Positions 35,018-48,220 are shown, numbered from the stretch's first letter. The stretch is DNA of 64,000 nucleotides from Chloranthus sessilifolius (GCA_021018995.1 CM037587.1:5396866-5460865); one strand, 5' to 3'. Notes: generated by a model not told the origin, from the letters alone. Numbers and translations: made by a program.

Positions 35018-35711
35018 GACGATAGTGTCCCCGAGTGATCCAAGGGTGTGTATGAAGAGTACATAGAATGAGTGGATGTTGATAAAAATTACATATTTAT
35101 TTGTGGAGATTGGAATGTAGATGCGTCATTGATTGATGAAAATCCAGATTTGAGTGAAAAAAATTTGAAACTTAAGGGAGATGATAGCGTCCCCGAGTGA
35201 TCTAATGGTGTGTATGAAGAGTACATAGAATGAGTGGATACTCATAAAAATTATATATTTATTTGTGAAGATTGAAACGTAGATGCGTCATTGATTGATG
35301 GAAATTCATGTTTGAGTGAAAAGAGATTTGAAACTTAGTTGATTAGGTTTTCTTTATGCATTAAAAAAGACTTTAAGCCTTTCACTTCATTTCTCTATTT
35401 TATTTGTTGACAAGTTTATATTAATGGTTGAACAATGGCTTGATGTTAATTTTAATTTCTGTCATTAAGTGGTTAAACATATGGTAATTCATGATCTTAA
35501 TATTACCTTCGTATATAGTTAGTTACTTACGTCTTTCTGATTAGTTAAATTGTGGGAAGAAAATTTATGTTTGCGCTTTTAATAGTTATTTTTCTATTGC
35601 GTTTATATACAGATCTTTATGATTGACATAATTATGATCATGGATATGTAATGTAGTGTGATGTTTCTAAGTGAGCACATTGATACGATATGTGAATTTG
35701 GGGACGTCACA
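35018..35711 (+). repeat. 5' LTR remnant of the old Gypsy, with a 162-bp direct duplication
   Basis: It ends GACGTCACA before the primer-like site. Within it, a unit beginning GATAGTGTCCCCGAGTGATC (35018) is repeated 162 bases on, starting near 35180. Confidence 0.75.
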
Positions 35712-36332
35712 GTTGGAATCAGAGCGAAGTTTTGTGATATGAATTTGTGAAAATTAGAACTAATGTAGGAATTGTATTGATTTCAAATGACTAATTTTCA
35801 AAGATAATTTGATAGGTTTGCAGATGCTATTACGAGGGCAATCAATATAGCAAGAGCATTTATGCCTAGATTGGATGTAGATGAATTTAGAAAGAATCAT
35901 TGTAGGACTTTCAATGAAACTGGCGATGCATTGGAATGAATTTTATCACTGGATTGCCAAGGAAGAAGAGAAGGAACGATTCGATTTGGGTTGTAGTAGA
36001 TCGACTGACAAAATCAACACACTTTATTCCAGTCAGGACTACTTTTTCGTCTATGCAACTGACAGATATCTACATACGGAAAAATATGCGTTTACATGAC
36101 GTGTCAGTGAGTATTATTTTCGATAGAGATTTTAGGTTTATCTTATGTATGTAGCAGAGTTTTCTGGATGGTATGGGATCAAGATTAGAGTACAGTTTGA
36201 CTTTTCACCTTCAGACAAATGGTTAGATTGAGAGGTTGAATCAAATTCTATAGGATATGTTACGAGTTTGTGCAGTAGATTTTAAGGGAAGTTGGGACAA
36301 TCACTTAGCATTAGTAGAGTTTTCATACAACA

Positions 36333-36468
36333 CGCTACAAAAATAAGGTGTTTCAGCGACACTTGCTGTTAAGGCAATTTTTGGTAGCGGCATGACTAAA
36401 GCGACATGACTAATAGCAACAGTTTTTTTAACAAAAAATTGTCACTAATAGTCTTATTTTTTGTAATG
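36333..36468. mobile_element. CACTA-type MITE, copy 1
   Basis: The tips are CGCTACAAAAATAAG and, in reverse complement, CATTACAAAAAATAAGAC. The 3-bp target duplication ACA is present on both sides (36330-36332, 36469-36471). It is noncoding and lies inside the integrase region of the old Gypsy. Confidence 0.88.
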
Positions 36469-37146
36469 ACAGTTATCAAGCTACGATTCAAATGTTACCA
36501 TATGAAGCACTTTACTAAAGGAGCTGCAAAACACCATTATGCTGGGATGAGGTTGGAGTAAGAAACCAACGACGCAATCACAAATTGTTGAAGGCACGAC
36601 GAAACAAGTGCAGCTAATCAGAGGACGTATGAAGACGACTCTAACATGCAGAAAAGTTATGATGAAAAAGAAATGAGATATGCAGAATTTGCTAAGGGAG
36701 ATCTAGTCTTTATTAAAATCTCAACTGTCAATGGCGTGATGAGATTTGAAAAGAGAGGAAAACTAAGTCCAAAGTATCTTGGACCTTTTGAAATATTGAA
36801 GAGGATCGGAGAGACGGCTCATCAGAAAGTTAGCCGTGATACACAATGTTTTTCACATATCAATGTTGGAGAATTATTTCAAGGACCCTTCACATGTGAT
36901 CGATTTGGAATAGTTAGAAATTTAAAAGGACATGACCGTCATTGAGGGACCAATTTCGATTCTAGAAAGAAAGGAGATAACACTACGTAACAAGAAGATT
37001 CTATTGGTTTTGGTTGATCGGAAGCACCACTCACGAGAAAAAGCAACTTGGGAGCGCGAGGATGATATGAGGAAGGAATATCCATATATTTTTACTTCAG
37101 GTACGATCTAATTTCGAGGCCGAAATTTTCAATAAGAAGGAAAGAA

Positions 37147-38225
37147 TGTAGCGACTAAGATTTTTCTCTTATTTAAATCTTAATTATTTACTTTAAATTG
37201 TGATTATGATTTTGTTTAGTTGATTTGACATAATTAGTTATTGCACATCTATTTTATTTTATTATAGTCTATGGTAATTAATTAATCTAATTAATAGACC
37301 TTAAAACTTTTAATTAATACGTTAGTAATTTTGGTGTGCCACTAGTAATAGATAAAGGACCTTTGAAACTCGTTAGTAAAGTAATAAAACTCATTAGAAT
37401 TATAAATATTAGTAAATGCCCGTTAGTAAGATCCATTTGTATGGCCCAATAGTGATATTAATGACCCATAAATTAATTAAGGCCCATATAGAAAGTTCTA
37501 ATTAGGGTTAGACTTTAAATGAATAACCTGAAGGTATTTTACAAATAGAGATTAGATTCAATTTACAAAATTTTTACAGAACTTTTATAACCTAAAAACC
37601 TTAGAGAGAAAATTCTAGAGAATGAGAACTAGAAGAGAAACCCTACATTTTTCGATTTGAAGGCTTAAAAGAACACGAGAGGAGCTTACGGAGCGATCGA
37701 GTTTCAGATTAGATCTTCGGATTGGATCAAGGGAGAGGAGTTGTGTCAATTTCACGCGACCACTAGAGATATGTAGAAATCATGTTGAGATTAATTAGAA
37801 ACATATATAACACAAAAATAAAATAGGAATTAGGGTTTATTTAATTTAATGAATATTCTTCACATTAGATTATTTTTTTTATTGCTTAGAATCCAGAATC
37901 TATCCAGAATCTGTTTAGAATTCAGAATGTCCAGAATCCAGAATTTCAGAATATGTCCAAGATTTCATAATATTTTCAAGATACAAGCAATGAATTTCTA
38001 TTACATTTTAAATATTGTCTGCGTTTAATCATGATACTTAAATATTTATTAATATTCATCCATATTTATTTTATTGCTTAGAATCCATGTAACTTAGAAT
38101 GTTTAATTTACATAACAAAAAAACAAGTAGGAATCAATAGAGATTACATATTTATGATATGTTAAGTCCAAATAAGTGAAAAAACTATTGCATAATTGAT
38201 TGATTTCCAGTTTTTCTAAGCATGT
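37147..38225 (+). repeat. 3' LTR of the old Gypsy, first part
   Basis: It begins TGTAGCGACTAAG after a purine tract. Around 37.89-37.96 kb there is a small degenerate repeat of AGAATCCAGAATTT. It is interrupted at 38225 by the younger Gypsy. Confidence 0.8.
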
Positions 38226-38648
38226 TGTGACAGCCCGGATTTTTGTGCCCGAAAATCCGTGCCATCAGGATCATACTCTGGATGATCCCCAGGACAAATC
38301 ACAAAGTGTCTACTCGTATAGCGGAAACCAAGCAAACACTATCCAGCAGTGGTAGGTCGAGTCATCACATAAGACATTTAAAAATAAAAAGAAACAATAA
38401 TAAAACGAAACATGTTTCTAAATATATCAAAAGAATATATATTTCCAAAAAGGAACCAAGAAGAACCAATGGTGATGGACATCCATCACCCAAAAAGTGG
38501 TTCCTAATAATGGTTCCAATAGAATGTATAGTAACACTATAAAAGAAAGAAAATATCTATTGAAGTAAATACAGAAGTGGCCACCAGGCACACAACAATC
38601 CAAAGTTTATACAAAAATCCCTCAAAACAGTGGGCCAGTATACCTAGA

Positions 38649-38761
38649 CTAAGGATAGAAATCGTCCGCCTGGACATCCGTCTCCTCGTCCTCTACCTCA
38701 GCCTCTAGATCCGGCTGATAGTCAGGATCACTCTCCGTCCCAGGTGCTCTAGCCTCAGAAC
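38649..38761 (-). CDS. Small acidic ORF inside the 3' LTR, exon-like
   Basis: On the minus strand, a sequence ending TTTTAG, like a 3' splice site, is followed by about 37 codons rich in Glu and Asp (EDEETDVQADDFYP then stop). No start codon fits the acidic part itself. The counterpart in the 5' LTR (48609-48721) keeps the frame, with one residue change near the end. Which transcript, if any, uses it is unknown. Confidence 0.4.
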
Positions 38762-39553
38762 CTAAAATGTTAATTAAAATAAGGTGAGCTACATCTAAGC
38801 TCAATAGAAGAATTTCAACTAAAATGAATTTAATATGCAAGTCATGATATCTCATAAACATGAAATCAAATCAGAAAGTGTAAACAGGACAAGTCAAATC
38901 AAATACTGAGCTTTTAAACAAGAAACAGATGTTATGCAAGTATATGATCAGAGACTTAAATTTTATGTGTTTTCTAACTTAAGAAACTCCCGTGAATATA
39001 TAACACGGAGTAAACAGGAATTTACCGATAGGAAACCCAAACTAATCGTCGTTCACATGAACAATTTTAGATTTGCAACAATGTCTCATCTATGGAGTGC
39101 AATTGTGCCAAGAGAATACAAGCAGATGCACAAGTGTGCCAGGCTCTGATATACCGCCGGGTCGGTGGGGATCATCTGGTTAAATCATCAAATCACATAC
39201 TCACATAGACTTCTCAGATCAGATAACAGAAATCAGGAGCAGGTTTCATAAATAAATCAGAAAACAGAAATCAGATATATCAGGAAGTTTTGATCTGCTA
39301 ACATGCTTGTTAAAACAGAATCAGGGTGCAAATATGAGATAAACATGAAATCATACTAAAAAACAGTTTAGGTTAGTTTTCCCCTACCTCAGGTCAGACT
39401 TCTTTCTAAGCAAATCCAAAGCCTTTCAGAAAGTCATGGTCTAATCCTAGACCCTAAACATAGTATTCTAAGTAACAGGGATGTCAGAACATGAACTGGC
39501 ACAATGTCCAGTGATGTTTTATTCACAAAACTAAAACATGCAGAAAATAGGGG

Positions 39554-40152
39554 TGATTGATCGATCACCACTCTTATTGATCGATCAATCCCTCATGTTG
39601 ATCGATCAATGCAACCCATTGATCGATCAATTCTCTCTTCTCTTTAACAAGCAACAGAGTAAATTGATCGATCAATAGCCCCTATTAATCGATCACCTCT
39701 CATCATTGATCGATCAATAGCTCCTTTCTTCTTCACAATCCACACAGGAAAATTGATCGATCACTAGCTCAGTTGATCGATCAATGCATCCTGTTGATCG
39801 ATCAATGGCTTTATTGATCGATCAATAGTCTAAAATCTCAAATTTCCCACCTTCTGTTCACATTAAAAATTTATACAGATTGATCGATCAATGCCTTTAT
39901 TGATCGATCAATACACACCAGTGATCGATCAATCCCTTTATTGATCGATCACTACCTGTCATTGATCGATCACCCTCTCTGTGATCGATCGATACTCAGG
40001 ATTGATCGATCAACACCCTTCGAGCATTGAACTTCTGGGAATTTCAGGGATTCTGTTCCCTTCTTTGTCTTATACAGATTAATCGATTAATGGCTTTCAT
40101 TGATCGATCACCCAAGTATTGATCAATCAATCTTGTCATTGATCGATCAATA
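39554..40152. repeat. TTGATCGATCAA palindrome array, 3' LTR copy
   Basis: About 22 motif copies in 0.6 kb, often in pairs, with variants TGATCGATCAC and TTAATCGATTAA. If the TATA-like box near 40.25 kb is used, the array lies just downstream, in the transcribed leader. Confidence 0.93.
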
Positions 40153-40897
40153 ATGACAGAAACTATGTTATTAATGGAGATCATCTATCTTCCTTATTTT
40201 TGACCCATTCTCATTAATGGTTTCTTGCAACCATTAATACACACACACATATATAAGGGCTCTCATTTGCCCATATTTAAAAGCACAAACACACCTTTAG
40301 TCGGGCCCTTTCGAGGTTTCGGCAAATCGATCCGAAAGAGGGTTTCGGATCTGGAACTCGAGCTGTGTCGCCGATGCGACTCCGATATGTAAGTATCAAC
40401 TCCGATTCAGCACACAAAGGCTTCACACGCACTTAGACTATGCTTGAGCTCCTCCTATTGCATTCCACATACCCTAACTACGATTTACGGAAGATCTCGA
40501 CACCTCTAACCTCACTTCCTCACAAGACATGCTCAAACCCAATCCTAGCTACAAACTTCCTTGCTCAAGAACTAAAGGAAGAAGAAGAGAAAACACCTCT
40601 CCAGCTCTCTCCCTTCTCTTATAAGCTACCTAAACTGAAATATCTTTGATATTTCAGTTTAGAGCCTAATTGTATTCCGGTGTTAAGCGCGCACACGATC
40701 GCTACAGCGTAACGTGCTACGTTGACACCTTACACAACTCAGACTTAAGCGAAAATGTACGTGTGAACTCATCTAACTATGGTGCAACTTTATATCAACT
40801 AATATTAATTATGAATTTTCAAATCGGTCTCAATTTTTGTGCCAGGCACGTAGATCGAAATAGTTAGTTTCTTGTTTAGAATTTTCGGGTCGTTACA

Positions 40898-40912
40898 TTA
40901 TCCCCCCCTTAA
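40898..40912 (-). other. Polypurine tract of the 12.66-kb Gypsy
   Basis: The minus strand reads AAGGGGGGGATAA directly before the 3' LTR start TGTAACG, as expected for plus-strand DNA priming. Confidence 0.88.
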
Positions 40913-41003
40913 GAATTTTCGTCCTCGAAAATGTCAGGGTGGTCACAGTCATTGTAGGGGTTAAAAGTAATAGTTTACGATGACAAAAAGTGTATGTACA
41001 GAA

Positions 41004-42509
41004 TCATGAAATGAGATGCAGAATAAATAGATGACAGCAACATATAAAATAATCAACAAAATTTATGATAAGAGTAAAGGAATTACCTGCCGGTATATCA
41101 GATGGTCCGACCTCGATAGGTGTGGGTTGGCTGGGACGAGGTGGTGGTGTGCGGTAGTCACGAGGATCCACCACGTGCTGATGGGCGTGGGCAATCATCA
41201 GCGTGGACGTTGTGGCATATAAGTGCTGCATGACGAGCTCATGCATGTTCTCGTGACAATCCAGACGACGATGGATCTGTCGCTGGAACGCCTCCATACC
41301 GTCAAGACACTCATGAATGCGCCGATTACCCTCCACAAGCTCATGAAGCATGGCTGCTACGTCGACTGCGGAAGGTGGTGGGGGATGTGATGGGGTGTGA
41401 CGGGGCGGTCTACGGGGTGTAGTGGGGGCAGGTCGTATAGACACCTCAGGCAGAGGTGGTGGATCACGTGGGGCCTCCCCCTCTCCGTGTGCAGGCTCGG
41501 CAGGTGCCGCACCTTCGGCGACGGCAGGCGGGACGGGCTCAGCTGCGCCCTCCTCCTCCTCCGGGAGCCGTCGGACCAATAAGTTGTAGCTTTTGGTCCA
41601 GTCTTTCAGATGGAAGACCTTGGTGTTGTCGACCAAGCGTGGCTCATTAGGAGCCAAGGTATATGTCTCGCGTAGAGCGGCATATTGCTCTACCATCTTC
41701 GTAATGAGGCGAGCATAGGGTATTTGTTTCTTAACCCCTGATTTTACTTTCTCCGACATAAGGTCATTGGCATTTATGATGCCATCGATGACCAAATCAG
41801 CCATAGAGAACCAACGGTTCTCAAAAGCCGAAAACAGGGCCTGCTGCACCGTACCAGTCCGTGAGGACTTGTGCAAAAACGGGTTAAGTGCACACTTGAT
41901 GTATGTATCAAGCATCCATAATTTGTCGGGCAATTGGGCCCGAGAGATGGATTGACCCTTCCCATGCTGACCTTGGGTCATTTTGGTGACCACGTCAGTG
42001 AAAGGGACCTCCTTGATATACGGGGCATCCAAACCCGCGTTCTCAACGTAAGCGGGCTGGCATTGAAGTGCTGCCGCCACGTGAAAGTGGTTGAACTTGT
42101 ACTCGAACCCATTGATGGACATGACGAGTCGGTGTCGACTATCACCCCACCGAAGGTTTTGAAAGAAGAGTCGCACGATTCGTGGACAATAATGATCGTG
42201 GAATGGCTCTAACAAAGGCTTTAACCCGAGCCGTTGAATGTAGCCCTTGGCCCAAGCCATTTCGGGCCATTCCTCGTAAAGGGACGAGGTGAACATATAC
42301 TTGGGTAAAAAGGACTTAGAAGTCCACCAAGGATTGGGGACTTCACGTTCCATCGGGGTCGGGATGGGGGTTGGGATGGGTGGTACCACGTTTGAAACCG
42401 ATGCCACGGGTGGCATGGACGTTTGGGGGACGGAATCGGTGGGCGGTACGGGTGTATGAGCCCGAGAAACGGGTACCTTGCGCGAAGGGTTCTTCGTGCG
42501 AGGTCCCAT
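41004..42509 (-). CDS. Accessory ORF of the Gypsy element, plant-transposon-protein-like
   Basis: A 501-residue open frame, same strand as gag-pol, between the chromodomain end and the 3' LTR. The start chosen is MGPRTKNPSRKV; eight more in-frame residues lie upstream. Order: a basic, Pro-rich N terminus (1-50); a folded domain of about 250 residues with RIVRLFFQNLRWGDSRHRLV, INGFEYKFNHFHVAAAL and LDTYIKCALNPFL, a pattern I associate with the 'putative plant transposon protein' family (Transposase_32-like); an acidic then Pro-rich linker (about 310-385); and a predicted helical, His-rich tail (HELVEGNRRIHECL). It is richer in G+C than its surroundings. No catalytic motif is evident. It is not a normal chromovirus part; capture from another transposon is one explanation. 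Its role is unknown. A motif array lies directly upstream, which suggests a DNA- or RNA-binding role (inference). Confidence 0.75.
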   Translation of the reverse strand: MGPRTKNPSRKVPVSRAHTPVPPTDSVPQTSMPPVASVSNVVPPIPTPIPTPMEREVPNPWWTSKSFLPKYMFTSSLYEEWPEMAWAKGYIQRLGLKPLLEPFHDHYCPRIVRLFFQNLRWGDSRHRLVMSINGFEYKFNHFHVAAALQCQPAYVENAGLDAPYIKEVPFTDVVTKMTQGQHGKGQSISRAQLPDKLWMLDTYIKCALNPFLHKSSRTGTVQQALFSAFENRWFSMADLVIDGIINANDLMSEKVKSGVKKQIPYARLITKMVEQYAALRETYTLAPNEPRLVDNTKVFHLKDWTKSYNLLVRRLPEEEEGAAEPVPPAVAEGAAPAEPAHGEGEAPRDPPPLPEVSIRPAPTTPRRPPRHTPSHPPPPSAVDVAAMLHELVEGNRRIHECLDGMEAFQRQIHRRLDCHENMHELVMQHLYATTSTLMIAHAHQHVVDPRDYRTPPPRPSQPTPIEVGPSDIPAGNSFTLIINFVDYFICCCHLFILHLIS

Positions 42510-42673
42510 GGTCAAACTTTCACAAAAATACAAGAACTAGAATTGAAACGAATGAAAAGGAAGGTTTTACCGAGCAAATGGTACGAAATGCACTTGATTG
42601 ACGCGGAAGGAAGGAGCTAAATGGCCGGAAAATGAGTCGGGAAGGAGGTTGAATGGTCGGTTGTAAATTCACC

Positions 42674-43060
42674 CTTGATCGATCACTCCAATGCTTAGTG
42701 CAAATGACCGTTCGAAAACCCCAATCTTAACTTAAACCCCAGGGTTGATCGATCAATGCCTTTATTGATCGATCAATGAAGTATCTTTATGCCCTGGCCC
42801 GATGCATAGATCGATCAATACCCTCTATTGATCGATCAATGTTCTCTTAATTGATCGATCACTACCCTGTTGTTCGATTAATGACTTCCTTGTTGATCGA
42901 TCAACACTCTTTACATTGATCGATCAATACACAAATTGATCGATCAATAAATCGAGCTCAACCACACAACTAGACATTGTTGATCGATCAATGACCTCAT
43001 TGATCGATCAATCAACCATGGTGATCGATCAATAACTCCTATTGATCGATCAATCACACC
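42674..43060. repeat. TTGATCGATCAA palindrome array, spacer copy
   Basis: About 14 copies of the 12-14-bp palindrome (A)TTGATCGATCAA(T) or one-base variants in about 390 bases, between the chromodomain end and the accessory ORF. The gaps of roughly 10-30 bases are not conserved. Confidence 0.92.
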
Positions 43061-46000
43061 AGAACTAACCTTTTTATATTTTTATTCTTTTGATTTCATA
43101 TCGCAGATCAACAGTATTTATAGCAATAAAGGTACATCATAAGCTACATACAGTACCCGGGTAGATCACGCATATACGTACAATTATGAACGTAAATCGA
43201 GCTGTGAGAGTACCTTTGACGTCAAGTAAACAAATGCGGGTACTGCTCGCAAATTTCAGTTGCGCGTTCCCAAGTAGCTTCCGAATCAAAATGATTTCGC
43301 CACTTGACTAGCACCAGTGGAATCAACTTGGTTCGCAAAACTTGATCTCTATGATCCAAGATCGCGATTGGTTCCTCAATGACCGTCAAGTCTTCTTGTA
43401 ACTTAATCGGTTGAAAATCCAAGACGTGAGTCGGGTCGTGCACGTATTGTCGCAGCATGGAAACATGAAACATGTTATGCATGCTCGCCAATTGCGGTGG
43501 TAAAGCAATCCGGTAAGCGACTTCGCCAACCCGTTCGAGTACCTCAAATTGACCGATATATCAAGGACTCAGCTTTCCGCGCTTTCTAAAGTGCATTACG
43601 CCCTTGATTGGCGAGATCTTTATAAAGGCCTTGTCTCCAACATGAAAAACAGTGGTCAAGTCCATAGCCAATCATATTAACTATGAACATTAACTTTGTC
43701 TAACGCATTCTGTTATACCTGAAACTCCACGTGCGTCCGGTGGAGATCGGTATAGCTCTTTTGGCGACTTTGAGCAACCCTCAATCTTTCGCGGATCAAC
43801 TGAACTATCTCGGTTGTACTGTCCACTATATCAGGTCCCAAAACGAGCTTCTCACCGACTTCTTCCCAATTCAATGGAGACCTGCATCGTCGTCCATACA
43901 AGGCTTCATAAGGTGTCATCCCAATACTCAACTGATAGCTGTTATTGTAAGCGAACTCGATCAGAGGCAAATGTTGATCCCATGAACCATGAAAATCCAA
44001 CATACATGCACGCAACATATCCTCTATAATCTAGTGCACTCTCTTAGTCTACCCATTTGTCTGAGGATGAAACATTGAGCTGAACTCCAATTTAGACCCC
44101 ATGCCTTCTTGAAATCATCATCAGAATTACGACGTATAGAGCGGATCTCTGTCACATACGATGCTGACTGGTATGCCATGTAACCGAACTATCTCCTTCA
44201 TGTACAGCTCTGCTAGCTTATTGGCTGTATACGTAGTCCGATACGGCAGAAAATGCACAGATTTAGTCAGTCGATCTATAATGACCCAAATGGCATTGTT
44301 CTTTTTCAATGTGCTCGGCAATCCCAAAATAAAATCCATAGAAATGGCTTCCCATTTCCACTCTGGTACTGGCAATGGTTGTAACAAACCCGCTGGATTT
44401 CGATGGTCCACTTTCACCTGTTGGCAGACCAAACACTGAGAAACATAACCTGCAACATCTTTCTTCAGTCCTCTCGACCAAAAACTTCGCTTGAGATCTT
44501 TGTACATCTTGGTACTTCCAGGATGTATAACATACGTAGACTTGTGCGCTTCCTCCAAAATTATATCTCTAAGATCCTTCGTATCAGGTATGCACATTCG
44601 ATCTCTAAATAGCAAAGTGCCATCATCTTTGATGGTAAAATCAGGCTTGATCCCGTTGATCACATCCTTTCTAATGGCCATAAGCTCATCGTCAATCATC
44701 TGGAGCTTACGTACGTTAGTAAAAAACATGGGCCGTATCACAATAGTAGCCATCAATGCTCCTGAACCTCTGACATCAATCAGTGTATCACACAAGGCCA
44801 GGTCCTCAGTAGATGCCACCGCTGTACTCTGGTGATAAGATGTGTCAACTGTGCTGAAGACTTCCTACTCAAAGCATCTGCCACAACGTTGGCCTTCCCA
44901 GGGTGATACTGGATGGAACAATCGTAATCTTTCAAAAACTCCATCCATCTGCGCTGTCGCATATTCAAATCCTTCTGGGTAAACAGATACTTAAGGCTTT
45001 TATGGTCAGTGTAGATATCAAACGTCTCACTGTATAAGTAGTGCCTCCAAATCTTCAAAGCAAAGATCACTGCCGCTAACTCCAGATCACGAGTCAGGTA
45101 ATTTCTCTCATGTTCCTTAAGCTGTCTAGAGCCCTACGCGATAACCTTCTTGTGTTGATTGAGGACACAACCCAAACCACTATAAGATGCATCACTGTAG
45201 ATAGCGAAACCCCCTCTGCCAGAAGGTATAGCTAATATCGGTACTGTAGTCAGACGCGTCTTCAGTTCCTGAAAACTCTTCTCACATCGATCGGTCCAAT
45301 CAAACTTAGCATTCTTCTTGGTAAGCTGAGTAAGTGGACTCGAGAGTTTGGAGAACCCCTCTACAAAACGTCTGTAGTATCCTGCTAACCGAAGAAAACT
45401 ACGGATTTCTGTTACTGTTCTCGACTGTTTCCAATTCACGACAGCCTCGATCTTCGTTGGGTCAACTGTTATACCCTTAGCAGAGACAATATGGCCCAAG
45501 AAACTAATTTGGTCCAGCCAAAACTCACACTTGCTAAGCTTTGCATACAATTTGTGCTCTCTGAGGGTCTGTAAAGCTACGTGTAGATACTCTTCATGTT
45601 CTTCCTTTGTCTTGAAATAGACAAGGATGTCATCTACAAAGACAACCACAGATTGATCCAAGTGTAGTTTAAACACTCGGTTCATCAGGTCCATGAAAGA
45701 CGCAGGTGCATTCGTCAATCCAAATGACATAACTAAGAATTTATAGTGCTCATATCTGGTTCTGAACGCCGTCTTCTCAATATCTTTTGCTTTGACTCGT
45801 AGCTGATGGTAACCTGACCTCAAGTCAATCTTTATAAAGAACCTCGCTCCTTGTAACTGATCAAACAGATCATCTATCCTAGGAAGCGGGTAACGATTTT
45901 TAATCGTCAACTTGTTCAATTGCCGATAGTCAATGCATAGACGCATTGAACCATCTTTCTTTCTGACAAATAACATAGGTGCTCCCCAAGGAGACACACT

Positions 46001-48220
46001 TGGTCGAATGAACCCTTTGTCAAGCAGTTCTTGTAGTTGCTCCTTCAACTCTTGTAATTCCGCTGGAGCCATCCGATAGGGAGCCTTAGATACTGGTTTA
46101 GTGCCTGCAACCAAATTTATTACAAACTCAATCTCCCGAGCTGGTGGTAGTCCTAGCAATTCCTCAGGAAACACATCGGGATACTCGCATGTAACGTGAA
46201 TATCGGATATCACATTCGTCTCTTCCCGTTGCTCTTGTAGAAAGGCCATATATCCACTGCATCCACTCTTCATCATCTTCTTAGCCCGAATAGCAGATAT
46301 CAACGGAGCTACCTTAGACTTCACCCCGAAGAATCTGAATGATCGCTCCTTTGGAGGGCGAAAAACCACTATCCTCCGAAGACAACCCACGCTCGCGTGG
46401 TAAGCGGATAGCCAGTCTATTCCCAAAATGATGTCGAATCCCTTCATATCTAACAAAATTAAGTCTGCCAATGTCTCGTGATCATCTACTGACACTATCA
46501 CTGATTTACACACTGTGAGTGTATTCACTGCACTACCCGTAGGAATAGACACAGTCAAAATGAAATCTAGCTGTTCAGGAGTGGCGCTCAATTCCTTCGT
46601 AAATTGGGGCCTTACGAATGAATGCGTAGAGCCTGGGTCTATCAAGACTCGTGCTCTGTGAAAGCAAATATCACAACTCCTATACACTTTCAGCTCGCCT
46701 ATAAGCCAATTATAATATTAGATCAAGTGTTCAAGATGCGTGTGCGTATGTGTACTATTGTCATAATACTTAATCAAAGCAATTCTATCTTTACTAAATT
46801 TCTAGTTCATCCTACTAGATAAAATAGTTTTTCTTGAATTTTAATCATACCTTGGATGACATCATTCGATGTCAGAGCATCGATCGCGGTAACGGCGTAT
46901 GCTCGACCTTGAACCACAGGTCGAGAAGATCTCTGCGTAGATATCGATCCTAACCGCTCTTTGCTCTCCTCTAGGCAATTTCTAACCAAGTGGCCCATCT
47001 TGCCACACCTGAAGCATGCCCCCGTCTCCCTTCTGCACTCCTCTGTCTTGTGTGGTTTCCTACACTTTGTACATAACACAGCTGGAGTGAAAGAAGAGAC
47101 CCTTGAAGGTCCCTGGGTCACTGAGGCCCCGCTACCAGAAGACCCAAACGGTCGAAATGGTCTGGAAGATGTAGGCACTACTGCTCTCTAGTACGAACTT
47201 GGACTTGAAGAAATCGCCGGTCGAGAGTGTGTAGAGTATCTCGGAGGTCTGGAGAATCTAGCCCTCTTGTTCTACTCCGAGTCCTGAGACTGCCCCTGAA
47301 ATGGCTTCTCTCTCACCTGCTTGTCTCTCCAAAAGAACTGTTTCTGGTTCTCCTCCTCTGCTATCAGAGCCTTGGCCATCACTCCCTCATATGTCTCCAT
47401 TTCCCACATGGAGACATCCTTCTGTAAGTTCAGCCTCAGGCCAAGCTGGAATTTACGCGCTCTCATCAGCTCAATGGCTACGTGTTGGGGTGCAAACCTA
47501 GCCAGTCGATCAAATTCAGTGCCATAATCCCTCACTGACATTACACCCTGCTTCAGCTCTATAAATTTCACATCCCACTAATGCCTCACAATTTTCGAAA
47601 AGTATTTGTGGTAAAACACTTCCGTGAACTCCTCCCATGTCCAAGGAGTGTGAGGAAACTCTCTCTGTCTATTTAGTGACCCGACTTCCACCAAGGACCG
47701 GCGTCACCATCCAATTTGAAAGTGGCCCAGCGCACTTTCTCCACATCGTTGCACTGGAGCACTTCAAAAAGCTTCTCCATCTCTTCTATCCATCCCTCTG
47801 CCTCTATGGGATCAGTCTAACCCTAGAAGTTAGGAGGTCTCATTCTCCTAAACTCCGCAAATCCACTAGATTGATGGAGTTGTCTAGCTGCCTGTTGAGT
47901 CAGAGCAGCCGTCTGTTGAGCGACGTTGGTAGCCAAGGCTTCCAACACCTGCTCCATTCTCTCTTCATTACCCCTTCTTCCTCCTCTAAGTCCCACGGGA
48001 ATCGCGTTCATGTGCGAGAGGAATTCCAATCCCCGTGACGTACCTATCACATCGGGTATCTCCCTCAGAGGAACCTCTCTCTGACCTCCTCTACCTCCAC
48101 TGTGTCCGCCTCTGAACTTAGGGCCCATACTGGTCTGTCATTGTGAAAACAATAACATTGATCAGTACATAGATTGTGAAAACAATCCAACATGAACCCG
48201 TAGTTTAACCTAAAGCCTAA

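Larger units (their letters stand above)
38226..40897 (-). repeat. 3' LTR of the 12.66-kb Gypsy
   Basis: 2,672 bp with the same ends as the 5' LTR. About 22 copies of the palindromic motif at 39.55-40.15 kb. Confidence 0.95.

Noticed and set aside
39554-40152. CRISPR-like array in the repeated palindromes
   Set aside because: The repeats are 12-14 bases, the spacing is irregular, the genome is a plant and the array belongs to an LTR.
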